64,000 bases of DNA from Clostridium tunisiense TJ (GTDB taxonomy: Bacteria; Bacillota; Clostridia; Clostridiales; Clostridiaceae), in contig NZ_AMQH01000002.1 in assembly GCF_000300195.1 (NCBI RefSeq), positions 62,001 to 126,000 on the forward strand, given 5' to 3'. A program made the position numbers and the translations under genes. Positions 17,103-26,427 of the stretch are shown here, one piece after another. The notes beneath the pieces were generated by a model. It made no database searches. It worked only from the letters and a program-made list of their open reading frames with translations, and was not told where the DNA came from. Each line of letters begins with the position of its first letter. Positions within the stretch are counted from its first letter, which is position 1.

Positions 17103-17909
17103 CTAACCTAACTCTTTTTTACTTATCCATCTAATTAATAAAAATCCCACTATCAACGCTAAAATTGCTGGAACTACATTAAATCCTGCTGGTATTTTTA
17201 GAAATACCGGAATTAGTGATCCAAGTACAAAACCTAATATCAACATATAAGTTTTTCTTGGTTGTTTTTTTAGTAGGTTTTCTATAGTTCTAGCCGTTCC
17301 TAAAGTTCCTAGAACTATTCCTAGTCCTATTGGAATTAAAAAGGCTATATTCCTATCATTAACAGCACCTAAGAAAACACCATATAATCCCAAAGCAAGC
17401 ATCATAAAAGATGCACTTATTCCTGGAAGAATTAACGCAATAGCTATAATTATACCTATAACAAAAAGAAATATAATGCTCATAAATCCTTTTTGTGTAG
17501 CTAATGCCGTTGTCTGAGTAGGTTCATTAGACATAATAAGTACAATTACAAATCCAATTATCAAAAATAATATATCCTTAATATCCCGTTTACCTTCTGT
17601 GGACTTTTTGTATAGCACTGGAACTCCACCAAAAATAACTCCAATAAAAAAGAATCCCATTATTGCTGGATATTTATTTAAAGCATTTTCTAATAGTTTA
17701 CTGAATAGTACTATTCCTAGTAGTCCGCCTAGACCTACTTGCATTAAAAATAAAGTATTTCCCTTCCAATCTTCGAAAAAGGAACTGATAGAATGTATTA
17801 AATCATCGTAAATTCCTAGGATTACAGCCATGGTTCCTCCACTTACACCAGGAACTAAGGTAGCAATTCCTACAACTATACCCTTAAAAAAGTTAACAAA
17901 CTTCTCCAT
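17103..17909 (-). CDS. popT: DUF368 membrane protein, PopT-type undecaprenyl-phosphate translocase
   Basis: This 268-residue integral membrane protein has about 8 helices. It carries the family signature IATLVPGVSGGTMAVILG near the N-terminus and the internally repeated ALILPGISASFMMLALG in the second half, an inverted-topology repeat. DUF368 proteins (PopT) have been shown in other bacteria to recycle the C55-phosphate lipid carrier across the membrane for wall synthesis. Assignment to that function is by family. It is a single-gene unit with a repeat element just upstream. Confidence 0.88.
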   Translation of the reverse strand: MEKFVNFFKGIVVGIATLVPGVSGGTMAVILGIYDDLIHSISSFFEDWKGNTLFLMQVGLGGLLGIVLFSKLLENALNKYPAIMGFFFIGVIFGGVPVLYKKSTEGKRDIKDILFLIIGFVIVLIMSNEPTQTTALATQKGFMSIIFLFVIGIIIAIALILPGISASFMMLALGLYGVFLGAVNDRNIAFLIPIGLGIVLGTLGTARTIENLLKKQPRKTYMLILGFVLGSLIPVFLKIPAGFNVVPAILALIVGFLLIRWISKKELG

Positions 17910-18020
17910 TGTATCCTCCTATATTTTCATTTATAAATTTACCTATTTATAGTCATAAGTAAAATTATAACTTCTAAAGGTAACTTTGTAAAATAAGTTT
18001 TTCTTAAGATTTTATTACTA

Positions 18021-18215
18021 AGGCATCTGAAAATAAATAACAAGTCAAAGATGTGAAAGCTATTTTGTGTTCACAAGCAAGCTTGTGTTCACAAGCAAGC
18101 TTGTGCCGACAAGGAAACAGGTTCCGCAGATAGTGGAGCTATCAAAGGGTTCTGTTGACGCAGTATAGCACAAAATAGACGAGCAGATTGACTTATTTAT
18201 TTTTTGAAGATGCCT
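18021..18215 (+). repeat. MITE-like element, copy 2 (195 bp)
   Basis: Ends are AGGCATCTGAAAATAAATAA and the inverted TTATTTATTTTTTGAAGATG followed by CCT. The interior contains the 16-bp palindrome CACAAGC-AA-GCTTGTG, here duplicated in tandem (about 18069-18103), and a GATAG/CTATC hairpin. The right end reaches into the stop codon of sbcC (18214-18216). The best-preserved of four copies. No ORF inside. It fills most of the gap between popT and sbcC. Confidence 0.82.
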
Positions 18216-21200
18216 AAACTCTAAATTCTGCCTTACTTCCCTTATTTGTTGAGCTTACCTCTAGTCTAGCACCAATTCTTTCCTTTAATTCAGCTACGTG
18301 AGAAATAACTCCAACTAACCTGCCGTCATTTTGCAGCTCCATTAAACACTCTATTGCATTATCTAGAGATTCTGGATCTAAAGTTCCAAAACCTTCATCT
18401 ATAAACATAGTATCTAATTGTATGCCTCCTGCATAGCTTTGCACTACATCCGCAAGCCCTAAAGCCATAGATAGAGATGCCTTAAAGCTTTCTCCTCCTG
18501 ATAGGGTTTTTACGTCTCTAGCTTTTCCTGTATAATTATCAAAAACCTCTAAATCTAAACCTTGACCTTTTCTCTTATCCCCAATATCCTGCTTTCTCAA
18601 AAGCTCAAACCTGCCTGAAGTCATCTTAGTAAATCTAAGATTTGCAGCAGCTATTATATCTTCGAAATAAGAAGCTAACACATATCTCTCAAAGCTTACT
18701 TTCTTTGGATTGTCCCCATTTATAATGTTAGCTAGGTTCCCTACTATCTTGTATTCTTTCTCATCTTTTTCTATTTCCTTGCTGTAAGCTATGCAATTAT
18801 CTAATATTAATTGATTATTTTTTATTCTAGAGAAGATTTCCTTGGTCTGATTTTCTAAGGATAGTTTTGCTCTATTCTCTTCATTTAACTTTTCCTTTAC
18901 TTCTGTTAAATCAGCTTTAGCTAGCCCTTCTGTTTCCTTTATAGCATTTACATATAGGGCTTTTCCTGCTTCTAGCCTAGAGTTAAATTCGTTTATCTCC
19001 TTATCTAATCCTTGAAGTTGTTCTTCTGCAACTCTGCTATTAGAGTAATCCTTATACCCTTCAAAGCCTAAAGCTAGAACTTTTTCTTTAAATACTTCTA
19101 CAGCTTTATTTTTATCACCCTCTACTTTTATAAGCATTTCTCTTGTGGTGTTAAGTCTTCCTTCTTCTTTATCAAGAATACTTTTTGCTTCATTAAAAGC
19201 CCTTTCAGAAGCTTCATAAGCAGTTTTAATAAGTTGTAAGTTCTTGTTTAATGCTTTCTCTTCCTCTTCTAATTCTTTTAAGGATCTAACCTGACCCTTA
19301 AATTCCTTTAATATGTTTTCTAGATTTTCTTTAGCTCCACTAAGAACCCCTTCTCCCTCTACTAATTCCTTATTTCTCTCTTGAAGTTCTTTTCTTAACT
19401 CTACAATACGGTTCTCTAATTTTACCTTTTCCTTTTGTCTTTCTTCTTCCTCTTTCATTATGTTCTTAAGGTTGTTTAGTTTTAACTTTAATTGTTGTCG
19501 CATAATGTCATTATCTCTTAATAGTTGTTCTACTACTTTATTTATCTCCATAATATCTTGAGAGGCTTCTTCCATAAAAAGCTCTTTTAAAAGTGGATTT
19601 ATAGTGTTTTCTCTTAAAGAGCTTAAGCCTGCATTAATATGAGTTAACTCATTTAATTTTTTATCTCTTTCATTTCTAATAACCTCTAAGTTTTCCTTAC
19701 TACTTTTTACTCCTTCTTCAGTAACTTCACTATGTTTTACCTCAGCTATCTTTGGGTGTTGGGTAGAACCACATACTGGACAAGGCATTCCCTGTTCTAA
19801 CTGCTTGGCAAGGATTCCTGCTTGGCTTTTCCTTAAAGTATCTTCTAAGAATTCATAGTGTTCTTTTGCAACTTTAAATTTTTCTTCTAGCTTTTTAAAG
19901 CCTTCTATTTCTCTACTATGATCCCCCTTTTCCTTAATCCATTGCTTTATTCCATTGGAAAGCTTAAATAATTTTTCACCTTTAGCTATACCTTCCACTA
20001 AATTTATGTCTACTAAGGCTTTTTCTTCTTTCGCTTTATTTATATCTTCAATGGCTTTATTTACTTGCTTAAGCTTATTATCATTTTCATTATTTTCCAT
20101 TTCTATGGCACTTATTCTGTTTCTTATTCCCTTTACCTTTCCTACTAAAGTCTCTACCTTTTTCTTATTATCTTCATAATCTGAAGCCTTAACTTTAAGC
20201 CTTTGAATTTCATCTATGCTCTTAATCAAGGAATTTTTCTCTTCTTCTCGCCCTTGCTGCTTTAAAAATTCTTCAGTGGCTTTTTCTAAATCTTTTTTAC
20301 AAGTTTTCACTTTTTCTTCTAGGCTCTTTAAAGCTATATCTAACCTCTTAAACTCATTTTTCTTTTCTTCATACTTATCTTCATATACCTTTACAGTAAT
20401 AGCTTTTCTTCCTCTATCTAACTGAGTTTTTTTCTCTTCAAAGTTTTTTACTTGCTCATTAAGCTTATCTAGTTCCTCTTTATACTTTTCTAGATTAATA
20501 AACTTCTTATTGGTCTCTTCACCAAGAGCTATATTCTCATTAATTTTAGCTATTGAGTTACTTATTAAAGCTATATTTTCTTCAAGGGTCTTCTCTTCCT
20601 TTTTATCCCCTTCTATAAACTCATAAAATTTTGTTATTAACAGTTCTATATTGGGTTTCTCAGCGCTAATAAGCCTATACAGCTCCTCATCCTTATCTTT
20701 ACAGCTAAAAGCTCTTATCTTATTTAATCTATCTCTTTCTACCTGCTCAACTTTACGCCTTAACTTATTTGCCTCTTCCTTTATTTCCTTTTGAACCCTT
20801 TCAAAAATCTCTGTTCCAAAGATTTTTCTAAAGATATCTTCCTTTTCCTCACTTTTTGCATTAAGGAGTTTTTTAAACTCTCCCTGTGGTATCATCACTA
20901 ACTGTTTAAATTGCTCTGTAGTTATGCCTAAAATATTTTCTATCTCTTTTGTTACTTCCTTAGCTCCTGTTATGGTTTTGTCCTTAGATAATCTAAGTTC
21001 TGCTGTAGCTTTACTCTCTGTAAATCCCTCTCCCCTTTGTTTTTGCTTTAAATAGCTTGGAGTTCTCTTTATATAATATTCCCTATTCCTTATAGAAAAC
21101 CAAAGTTCTACCTCTGTTGGGGTATCTGAATCTGCAAAATCGCTCCTTAAAGACCTTCCATCTCTATCACTACCACTAGGTTCGCCATACAAAGCAAAAT

Positions 21201-21348
21201 TTATAGCATCAAAGATAGTTGTTTTTCCTGCTCCTGTATTTCCTGTGATAACAAACATATTTTTACCCTTAAGATTTCCTTCAAAATCTAACTCTTGCTT
21301 TGTAGCATAGGGCCCAAATCCATTAATTATAAGCTTTTGAAGCTTCAT
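18214..21348 (-). CDS. sbcC: SbcC, ATPase subunit of the SbcCD DNA repair nuclease
   Basis: This 1044-residue SMC-like ATPase is the Rad50 equivalent. Walker A GNTGAGKT is at residues 36-43. Long coiled-coil arms flank a zinc hook CPVC at 523-526. The C-terminal lobe has the ABC signature TLSGGESFKASLS and Walker B MFIDEGFGTLD. With SbcD it cuts hairpins and protein-blocked DNA ends. The start ATG overlaps the sbcD stop (TAATG), giving coupled translation. The stop codon overlaps the end of the repeat element at 18021-18215, but the C-terminus looks native. Confidence 0.96.
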   Translation of the reverse strand: MKLQKLIINGFGPYATKQELDFEGNLKGKNMFVITGNTGAGKTTIFDAINFALYGEPSGSDRDGRSLRSDFADSDTPTEVELWFSIRNREYYIKRTPSYLKQKQRGEGFTESKATAELRLSKDKTITGAKEVTKEIENILGITTEQFKQLVMIPQGEFKKLLNAKSEEKEDIFRKIFGTEIFERVQKEIKEEANKLRRKVEQVERDRLNKIRAFSCKDKDEELYRLISAEKPNIELLITKFYEFIEGDKKEEKTLEENIALISNSIAKINENIALGEETNKKFINLEKYKEELDKLNEQVKNFEEKKTQLDRGRKAITVKVYEDKYEEKKNEFKRLDIALKSLEEKVKTCKKDLEKATEEFLKQQGREEEKNSLIKSIDEIQRLKVKASDYEDNKKKVETLVGKVKGIRNRISAIEMENNENDNKLKQVNKAIEDINKAKEEKALVDINLVEGIAKGEKLFKLSNGIKQWIKEKGDHSREIEGFKKLEEKFKVAKEHYEFLEDTLRKSQAGILAKQLEQGMPCPVCGSTQHPKIAEVKHSEVTEEGVKSSKENLEVIRNERDKKLNELTHINAGLSSLRENTINPLLKELFMEEASQDIMEINKVVEQLLRDNDIMRQQLKLKLNNLKNIMKEEEERQKEKVKLENRIVELRKELQERNKELVEGEGVLSGAKENLENILKEFKGQVRSLKELEEEEKALNKNLQLIKTAYEASERAFNEAKSILDKEEGRLNTTREMLIKVEGDKNKAVEVFKEKVLALGFEGYKDYSNSRVAEEQLQGLDKEINEFNSRLEAGKALYVNAIKETEGLAKADLTEVKEKLNEENRAKLSLENQTKEIFSRIKNNQLILDNCIAYSKEIEKDEKEYKIVGNLANIINGDNPKKVSFERYVLASYFEDIIAAANLRFTKMTSGRFELLRKQDIGDKRKGQGLDLEVFDNYTGKARDVKTLSGGESFKASLSMALGLADVVQSYAGGIQLDTMFIDEGFGTLDPESLDNAIECLMELQNDGRLVGVISHVAELKERIGARLEVSSTNKGSKAEFRV

Positions 21349-22526
21349 TATTCCTCACCAACTTTCTCAGCCTTCTCTATAATTTTTTTCATAACTTCAA
21401 TACCTTCTAAAGTGCATTCTTCCTCTGTTATGTCCTGATAAAAACTCTGAAAAAGACTTAGTTTAGACCTTTCTCTTATGTTGGTAGCTACTGTTTTGCT
21501 ATTAGCTGTAGCTTTTATTCTTTCTTCCCTCATCAATTCCATCACGTTAGGATACACACTTCTTAGCTTGGCCATAGGATCTAAAAGCTCCCCTTTATCC
21601 GTAAGTATCACCTTTATGTAATCTTCTTTATTTGCTGAATTAACTATGTCTAAATTCATTAAACTCTTAAGTTCCCCTGTGATTATTCTAAAATCTCTTC
21701 TTGGTTTAAACTCACGAAAACCTATCTCTACTTCCCCTTTGTCATCTATGCTTACAATAGTTATTCCCTTTTTTTGTTTAACCTCTGAAAAAGAATACTT
21801 TAAAAGTGAACCTGCATATCTTATCCTGTCACTACCAACCTTTTGTGGACCATGTAAATGCCCTAGAGCAGTGTAATTAAAAGTGCTAAAGCATTCTGCA
21901 TTAATAAGGGCAGTCCCTCCAATACTTAAAGGTTTTTCTGATTCACTTTCTTCAAGGGTTACCGCAACTTCATCATTTTTTATATATGTAACATAACCAT
22001 GGGCAATAGCTACATTTCTTTCATCCCTATTCATTGAATCATTAATTACCCCAACTATCTTTCGCATTGCATCATCATGGCTTTTTATTTCATTATCCTC
22101 AAATAAATCTCTAACCACTGCTGGGTCTGCATAAGGAATAGAATAAAAGTTGATAGGCCCATGCTCATCATGAATTGTAACTTTTTCTATATGTTTTTTT
22201 AAATTTCCACTAATATATAAACCGCTTTCCTTTAATAATTCACTGGCAAAATCAATTCTTTCATTACTATCATGATTTCCAGCTAAAGCTATAACAGGAG
22301 TCTTTAAATCTCTTACAATTTTGCCTAAAATTCTATTTAATAGTTCTATAGCTTGTACTGGTGGTACAGACCGATCATAAAGATCTCCTGCTATTAACAC
22401 CACCTGGGGTTTTTCCTCCTCAATTGCCTCATAAAGTTGATTTATTATAAACTCTTGGTCTTCTGTCATATAAAATCCATTTACCAACTTACCAATATGC
22501 CAATCTCCTGTGTGAAAAATTTTCAT
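21348..22526 (-). CDS. sbcD: SbcD, nuclease subunit of SbcCD
   Basis: This 392-residue Mre11-type phosphoesterase shows the metal-binding motifs in order: HTGDWHIGK (DxH), LIAGDLYDR (GDxxD), LAGNHDS (GNHD), IAHGY and ALGHLHGPQ (GHxH). It acts as exo- and endonuclease with SbcC. The start at 22526 has a weak GGAGG-like purine stretch (GGGAGGAA) upstream. The sbcDC pair is flanked on both sides by copies of the small repeat element, in the same orientation. Confidence 0.96.
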   Translation of the reverse strand: MKIFHTGDWHIGKLVNGFYMTEDQEFIINQLYEAIEEEKPQVVLIAGDLYDRSVPPVQAIELLNRILGKIVRDLKTPVIALAGNHDSNERIDFASELLKESGLYISGNLKKHIEKVTIHDEHGPINFYSIPYADPAVVRDLFEDNEIKSHDDAMRKIVGVINDSMNRDERNVAIAHGYVTYIKNDEVAVTLEESESEKPLSIGGTALINAECFSTFNYTALGHLHGPQKVGSDRIRYAGSLLKYSFSEVKQKKGITIVSIDDKGEVEIGFREFKPRRDFRIITGELKSLMNLDIVNSANKEDYIKVILTDKGELLDPMAKLRSVYPNVMELMREERIKATANSKTVATNIRERSKLSLFQSFYQDITEEECTLEGIEVMKKIIEKAEKVGEE

Positions 22527-22661
22527 AAATTCTTCCTCCCTAATAACTCTAAAAAATCTTTAGCCTGTTAAAAAGACCCTTGTCCCATAAATATATTATA
22601 TACTTATACTAACCTTAATTAAATAATCAACAAATTCATACATTATAATTATTTGCCAGTT

Positions 22662-22783
22662 AAGCATCTGAAGATAAATACCAATTCAAAAATGTGAAGG
22701 ATATTTTGAGTTAGACAAGGAACCTGTTGACGTAGTATAACACAAAATAGCAAGCATACTGACTTATTTATTTTTTCAAGATG
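22662..22783 (+). repeat. MITE-like element, copy 3 (122 bp, internally deleted)
   Basis: Starts AAGCATCTGAAGATAAATA and ends TTATTTATTTTTTCAAGATG. Shares GATATTTTGAGTT and GTTGACGTAGTATAACACAA with copy 1 but lacks both inner palindromes. It lies upstream of sbcD in the otherwise empty 22527-22925 gap. Confidence 0.75.
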
Positions 22784-22793
22784 ATTTATATGA

Positions 22794-22823
22794 AAATACC
22801 CCAGCCTTTTGGCTAGGGTATTT
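22794..22823 (-). terminator. Terminator of the gene at 22926
   Basis: The stem AAATACCCCAGCC pairs with GGCTAGGGTATTT around a TTTT loop (one mismatch). It is GC-rich for this genome. Confidence 0.75.
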
Positions 22824-22925
22824 CTATAATTAAATTTGAAAGTTAGCTTAAAATTAGTTACTTCTAAAATTCCAAAACAAAATTAAATGTTTTTAAAGCT
22901 ATAACTAATATGGATAAACATTAAA

Positions 22926-23159
22926 TTACTCTTGCTCTTTTATTATTTTATTTACTATGTTTACTCTTTCTTCCCCTAATACATTAGCTATTTTTAGTGA
23001 CATTATATCATCCTTGTATACTCTCTCTTTATTAGCTTCAACAAGTTTTTTTAGTCTTTCTTTAAGTACCTCATATTCCATCACACCATCTAAGTAAGAA
23101 TCTACTAAATCCTTCATTGCTGTAGCCAATTCTTTTGGGTTTTTATAGGTTAATCTCAT
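22926..23159 (-). CDS. Short clostridial protein of unknown function
   Basis: This 77-residue helical protein starts MRLTYKNPKELATAMKDLVD and has a charged middle (VLKERLKKLVEANKERVYK). It resembles a short family seen only in clostridia (I recall one described as CLB_0814-like, not verified). It has no cysteines or membrane segment. AAAGGAG is placed well before the ATG. It diverges from the SOS-regulated polymerase locus. Function unknown. Confidence 0.7.
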   Translation of the reverse strand: MRLTYKNPKELATAMKDLVDSYLDGVMEYEVLKERLKKLVEANKERVYKDDIMSLKIANVLGEERVNIVNKIIKEQE

Positions 23160-23284
23160 GATAAACTCCTTTGTTACAATATTTTCTTAAATATTATGTT
23201 GCTTTTTCAACATTATAATACATTATACCTATTTTCTCTTTAGATTTCTATAGATTTTTTTGTAGGAAGATTTTTCTTTACATA

Positions 23285-23298
23285 AGAACGTAAGTTCG
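23285..23298 (+). promoter_or_regulatory. LexA (SOS) box upstream of the Y-family polymerase
   Basis: AGAACGTAAGTTCG matches the Gram-positive LexA/DinR site CGAAC-N4-GTTCG in 13 of 14 informative and spacer positions, with the full GAAC-N4-GTTC core. It lies 47 bp upstream of the polymerase ATG. Confidence 0.75.
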
Positions 23299-23344
23299 GT
23301 AAAATACTATTATTAGTACTTTTATGGGAAGGATTGAGGACAAC

Positions 23345-24617
23345 ATGAAAGAATTCAAAGATAGACTTATAATGCATCTTGATTGTAACTCCGCCTATCT
23401 TTAGCTGGGAGGCTGTATATAGACTGGAAAATGGCTCTAAGGTTGATCTTAGGAATATTTGCTCTGCTGTTGGAGGTGATGAGGCTTCTCGTCATGGAAT
23501 TATTTTAGCAAAGAGCGAAATTGCAAAAAAAGCGGGGGTTCAAACTGGTGAAACTTTATTTACAGCAAAACAAAAATGTACCAATGTTGGTGAGAAATTA
23601 GTTCTTGTACCGCCTCACTACCATTTATATCTGCAATGTTCAAATGCAATGATTGAACTTCTGAAGGAATATACTCCACTTATCCAAAGATATTCTGTTG
23701 ATGAATGCTTTCTAGAATTTAAAGGGTTAGATAAAGATTATTCTGATGCAGTAGATTTAGGGTACAAGATTAAAGAAAGAATAAAAAAAGAACTCGGATT
23801 TTGTGTAAGTGTTGGCATATCCTCAAATAAACTTTTAGCTAAAACCTGCAGTGAATTTGGAAAAGATTCTGTCCACACCCTTTATCCCTTTGAAATTAAA
23901 GAGAAAATGTGGCCACTCCCAATTGGGGATTTGTTTATGGTAGGGAGGAATACTAAAGCAAAATTAATAAATAACTTCGGTATAAATACCATAGGTGATT
24001 TGGCTAACTTTGACCTAGGACTTTTGAAATATAAATTAAAAAGCCACGGAGAACTTATTTGGAAATATGCTAATGGCATAGAAGCTTCAGAGGTTAGAAA
24101 ATCCAACTTTATCGAAATGAAAGGCATGGGAAACTCCACTACTTCTCCTTGGAATATTGAAAATTCTCGAGAAGCTTACCTGTTTATTCTTTCACTTTGC
24201 GAAACCCTAGGAATGAGACTGAGAAACTCCCAAAATCTATGTAATTTAGTTTCTCTATCCTTAAAATACTCTGATTTTAGAGGTTGTAGTAAACAAAGGA
24301 AATTGACTTCTCCTACTAATGTTACCTCTTCCCTAGCCGAAATTGCCTTTAAGCTTTTCAAAGAGCTTTGGGATGGTATGCCCATAAGGCATATAGGCGT
24401 ATCCGTATCCCACTTATGCAAAGATGAATGTACTCAATTAACCCTCTTTGATGAGAAAAATACAGAAAAAAAGATAAAGTTAGATAAGACTCTAGATGAA
24501 ATAAGATATAAGTATGGAAATAAAGCAATAGTAAGATCTTGCTTTTTAGAAAGTGGAATAAAGCCAATGATGGGTGGCGTTGGGGATGATTACCCTGTTA
24601 TGAGTAGTATTTTGTAA
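23345..24617 (+). pseudogene. Y-family DNA polymerase (DinB/UvrX type), broken by a +1 frameshift
   Basis: The frame from ATG 23345 (GAGG six bases upstream) gives LIMHLDCNSAYL, the catalytic first strand with its Asp, then hits TAG at 23402-23404. The next frame continues exactly where the family should go on: SWEAVYRLENGSKVDLR, GGDE, KKAGVQTGE, SVDECFLEF with the Asp-Glu catalytic pair, then thumb and little-finger domains, about 405 residues. One extra T in the TTT at 23400-23402 explains the break. The alternative TTG start at 23379 would lack the first catalytic Asp. The rest of the gene is undamaged, so the lesion is recent, a sequencing error, or a recoding site. Confidence 0.85.
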
Positions 24618-24631
24618 TGGAGTGATATTTT

Positions 24632-24895
24632 ATGAAGATTGTATCAAAGCCTATAGAAGTAGTTTGTTGGTTTGAAGAAGATGGCTCACCCCATCCTGTT
24701 AGATTTAGGATTAAAAATGATGATGATACCAAATGTACTATAAAGATAAATAAAGTAATGTTTACTGATAAAGAAAAGTTTGCAGGTAATCCTATCCTAG
24801 TATTTAACTGTCTATCCCTTGTTAATGATTCGGAAAAATTTCTAGAATTGAAATATGAAATTAATACTTGTAGATGGTATCTTTATAAGATTTAA
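24632..24895 (+). CDS. Small protein co-transcribed with the Y-family polymerase
   Basis: This 87-residue protein starts MKIVSKPIEVVCWFEEDGSP, with alternating beta-type segments and a C-terminal CRWYLYKI. It has no motif I can assign a function to. It begins 14 bases after the polymerase stop with GGAG upstream, so it should share the LexA-controlled transcript. Genes of this type follow Y-family polymerases in other Firmicutes, which suggests an SOS-linked accessory role (inference). Confidence 0.75.
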   Translation: MKIVSKPIEVVCWFEEDGSPHPVRFRIKNDDDTKCTIKINKVMFTDKEKFAGNPILVFNCLSLVNDSEKFLELKYEINTCRWYLYKI

Positions 24896-24932
24896 CTTGA
24901 TCTATTGTGCTAATTTATAATTTTTTATTAAT

Positions 24933-24970
24933 AGGATTACTATTCCATACTCCATGGACATAGTAATCCT
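24933..24970. terminator. Bidirectional terminator between the SOS operon and xdhC
   Basis: The stem AGGATTACTAT pairs with ATAGTAATCCT (24933-24943 with 24960-24970), with further CCAT/ATGG pairing in the loop. The genes on both sides converge. Confidence 0.75.
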
Positions 24971-24984
24971 TAAAATTAAAAGTG

Positions 24985-26091
24985 TTATAACCTCTCAATT
25001 AAAACCTCCATAATGCCTCCACACACCATACCTTCATCTTCAGCTACCTCTCCTGTCATATCAACTCTTTGAATTTCATATCCCCCATTTCTTATAATAT
25101 GGTGGGCTGTATTAATTACCTCTCCCTCAGCACATCCCCCTCCAATGCTGCCCGTGGTCCTTCCATCTGGATAAACCAACATTTTAGCCCCTGCTTTTCT
25201 CGGTACTGACCCCTTAGTTCCAACTACTGTAACCATAGCTCTTGGTTCACTACACTCTTTTGTTAGTTCTTCAATTATATCCCCATTAAATTCTACTATA
25301 TTGGGTTTATTGGTCTTAGAAACCCCACTTACTGCCCTGCTCCTTCTTCTATAGCTAATAAGCTGTGCTAAAATAGAAATTGCTATTTCTTCAGGAGTAA
25401 CTGCATCAATGTCTAGACCAATAGGTGCATTTAATTTATCTAATCTATCTTTTGGGTAACCTTCCCTTAATAGTTCCTCTCTTACAATTTTAATACGCCT
25501 TTTTGAGCCTATCATCCCCAAATAAGCTGTATCATAATTAAGGACTTTCTTAACACATTCCATATCATGTCTATGACCTCTAGTTACAATAACCACAAAA
25601 GTTGATGAATTAAGTTTAAACTTATTAAAGCACTTATCAAAGCTTTCACAAATTACCCTTTCTGCCTCAGGAAACCGAGGAGCATTAGCAAAAAATGGCC
25701 TATCATCTACTACAGTTACTGAAAAACCAACCTTCGAAGCAAACTCTACTAGTGGCTTTGAGATATGTCCTCCACCTAAAACTATTAGCTTTGGCTCTGG
25801 AAAGTAAGGTTCAATTAAAGTAACCCCTGATTCCTTTTCATCTATAAATTGAAGTTCTCCAGTTAAGATTACATTATTAGCTTTCTCTAATAATCCTTCA
25901 TTAAAGTTTAGCTTGTCCTTGTTCCATATATCTAAAGCTTCTTCTGTAAGAAGTGTTTGCGTTCTTTTATAATCATTGGCTCCATCACTAGTACCCCACT
26001 TAGTAATCATAACAGCCTTTTTTCCTTCTTCCAGCAGCTGAAGCAGTCCTTCATACTCACCTTTATTTAAGTTTATCCCCATAATGGCCAC
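24985..26091 (-). CDS. xdhC: XdhC/CoxI-family molybdenum-enzyme maturation protein
   Basis: This 368-residue protein has an N-terminal domain (1-90), a Rossmann domain with LIVLGGGHISKPLVEFA and VVDDRPFFA (about 95-250), and a C-terminal XdhC_CoxI domain with VVGTKGSVPRKAGAKMLV, GGGCAEGEV and EDEGMVCGG. The conserved cysteines CAEG and CGG bind the sulfurated molybdenum cofactor in known XdhC. The CoxI-type segment is at the C-terminus, whereas in E. coli or Rhodobacter XdhC it comes first. No molybdenum hydroxylase gene is in the window, so it acts on an enzyme encoded elsewhere. Confidence 0.85.
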   Translation of the reverse strand: MAIMGINLNKGEYEGLLQLLEEGKKAVMITKWGTSDGANDYKRTQTLLTEEALDIWNKDKLNFNEGLLEKANNVILTGELQFIDEKESGVTLIEPYFPEPKLIVLGGGHISKPLVEFASKVGFSVTVVDDRPFFANAPRFPEAERVICESFDKCFNKFKLNSSTFVVIVTRGHRHDMECVKKVLNYDTAYLGMIGSKRRIKIVREELLREGYPKDRLDKLNAPIGLDIDAVTPEEIAISILAQLISYRRRSRAVSGVSKTNKPNIVEFNGDIIEELTKECSEPRAMVTVVGTKGSVPRKAGAKMLVYPDGRTTGSIGGGCAEGEVINTAHHIIRNGGYEIQRVDMTGEVAEDEGMVCGGIMEVLIERL

Positions 26092-26335
26092 TCCCCTTCA
26101 TCCACTTTTTAGCTTTAAAATTAATTGTATCACTCTTGATTACTGTAATATACTTCCATATTATGATTTTATATTATACTTTATTACAAACTTATCCTAT
26201 ATAGGAATGCATCTATCTACTAAAGGTTTAAGCTAATGTAAAATCCCCCTATATAGATTTTAGTAACTATAATTTGAAAGCCAATAATATTAAAACTTTA
26301 TAAAAAACTAATGAAAATCTCTATATAATAAAAAA

Positions 26336-26376
26336 GGGGGAATGACCATAATGAATCCATTATGACACATTCCCTT
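26336..26376 (-). terminator. Terminator of clpP
   Basis: Outer stem GGGAATG with CATTCCC (26338-26344 with 26368-26374) and inner ATAATG/CATTAT pairing. CCCCCTTTTTT follows in the minus direction. The rest of the 26092-26427 gap shows nothing recognised. Confidence 0.8.
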
Positions 26377-26427
26377 ATTTTATTAAGTATTTTTACTAAC
26401 CATAATAATCTATAATATAGTTATTTA

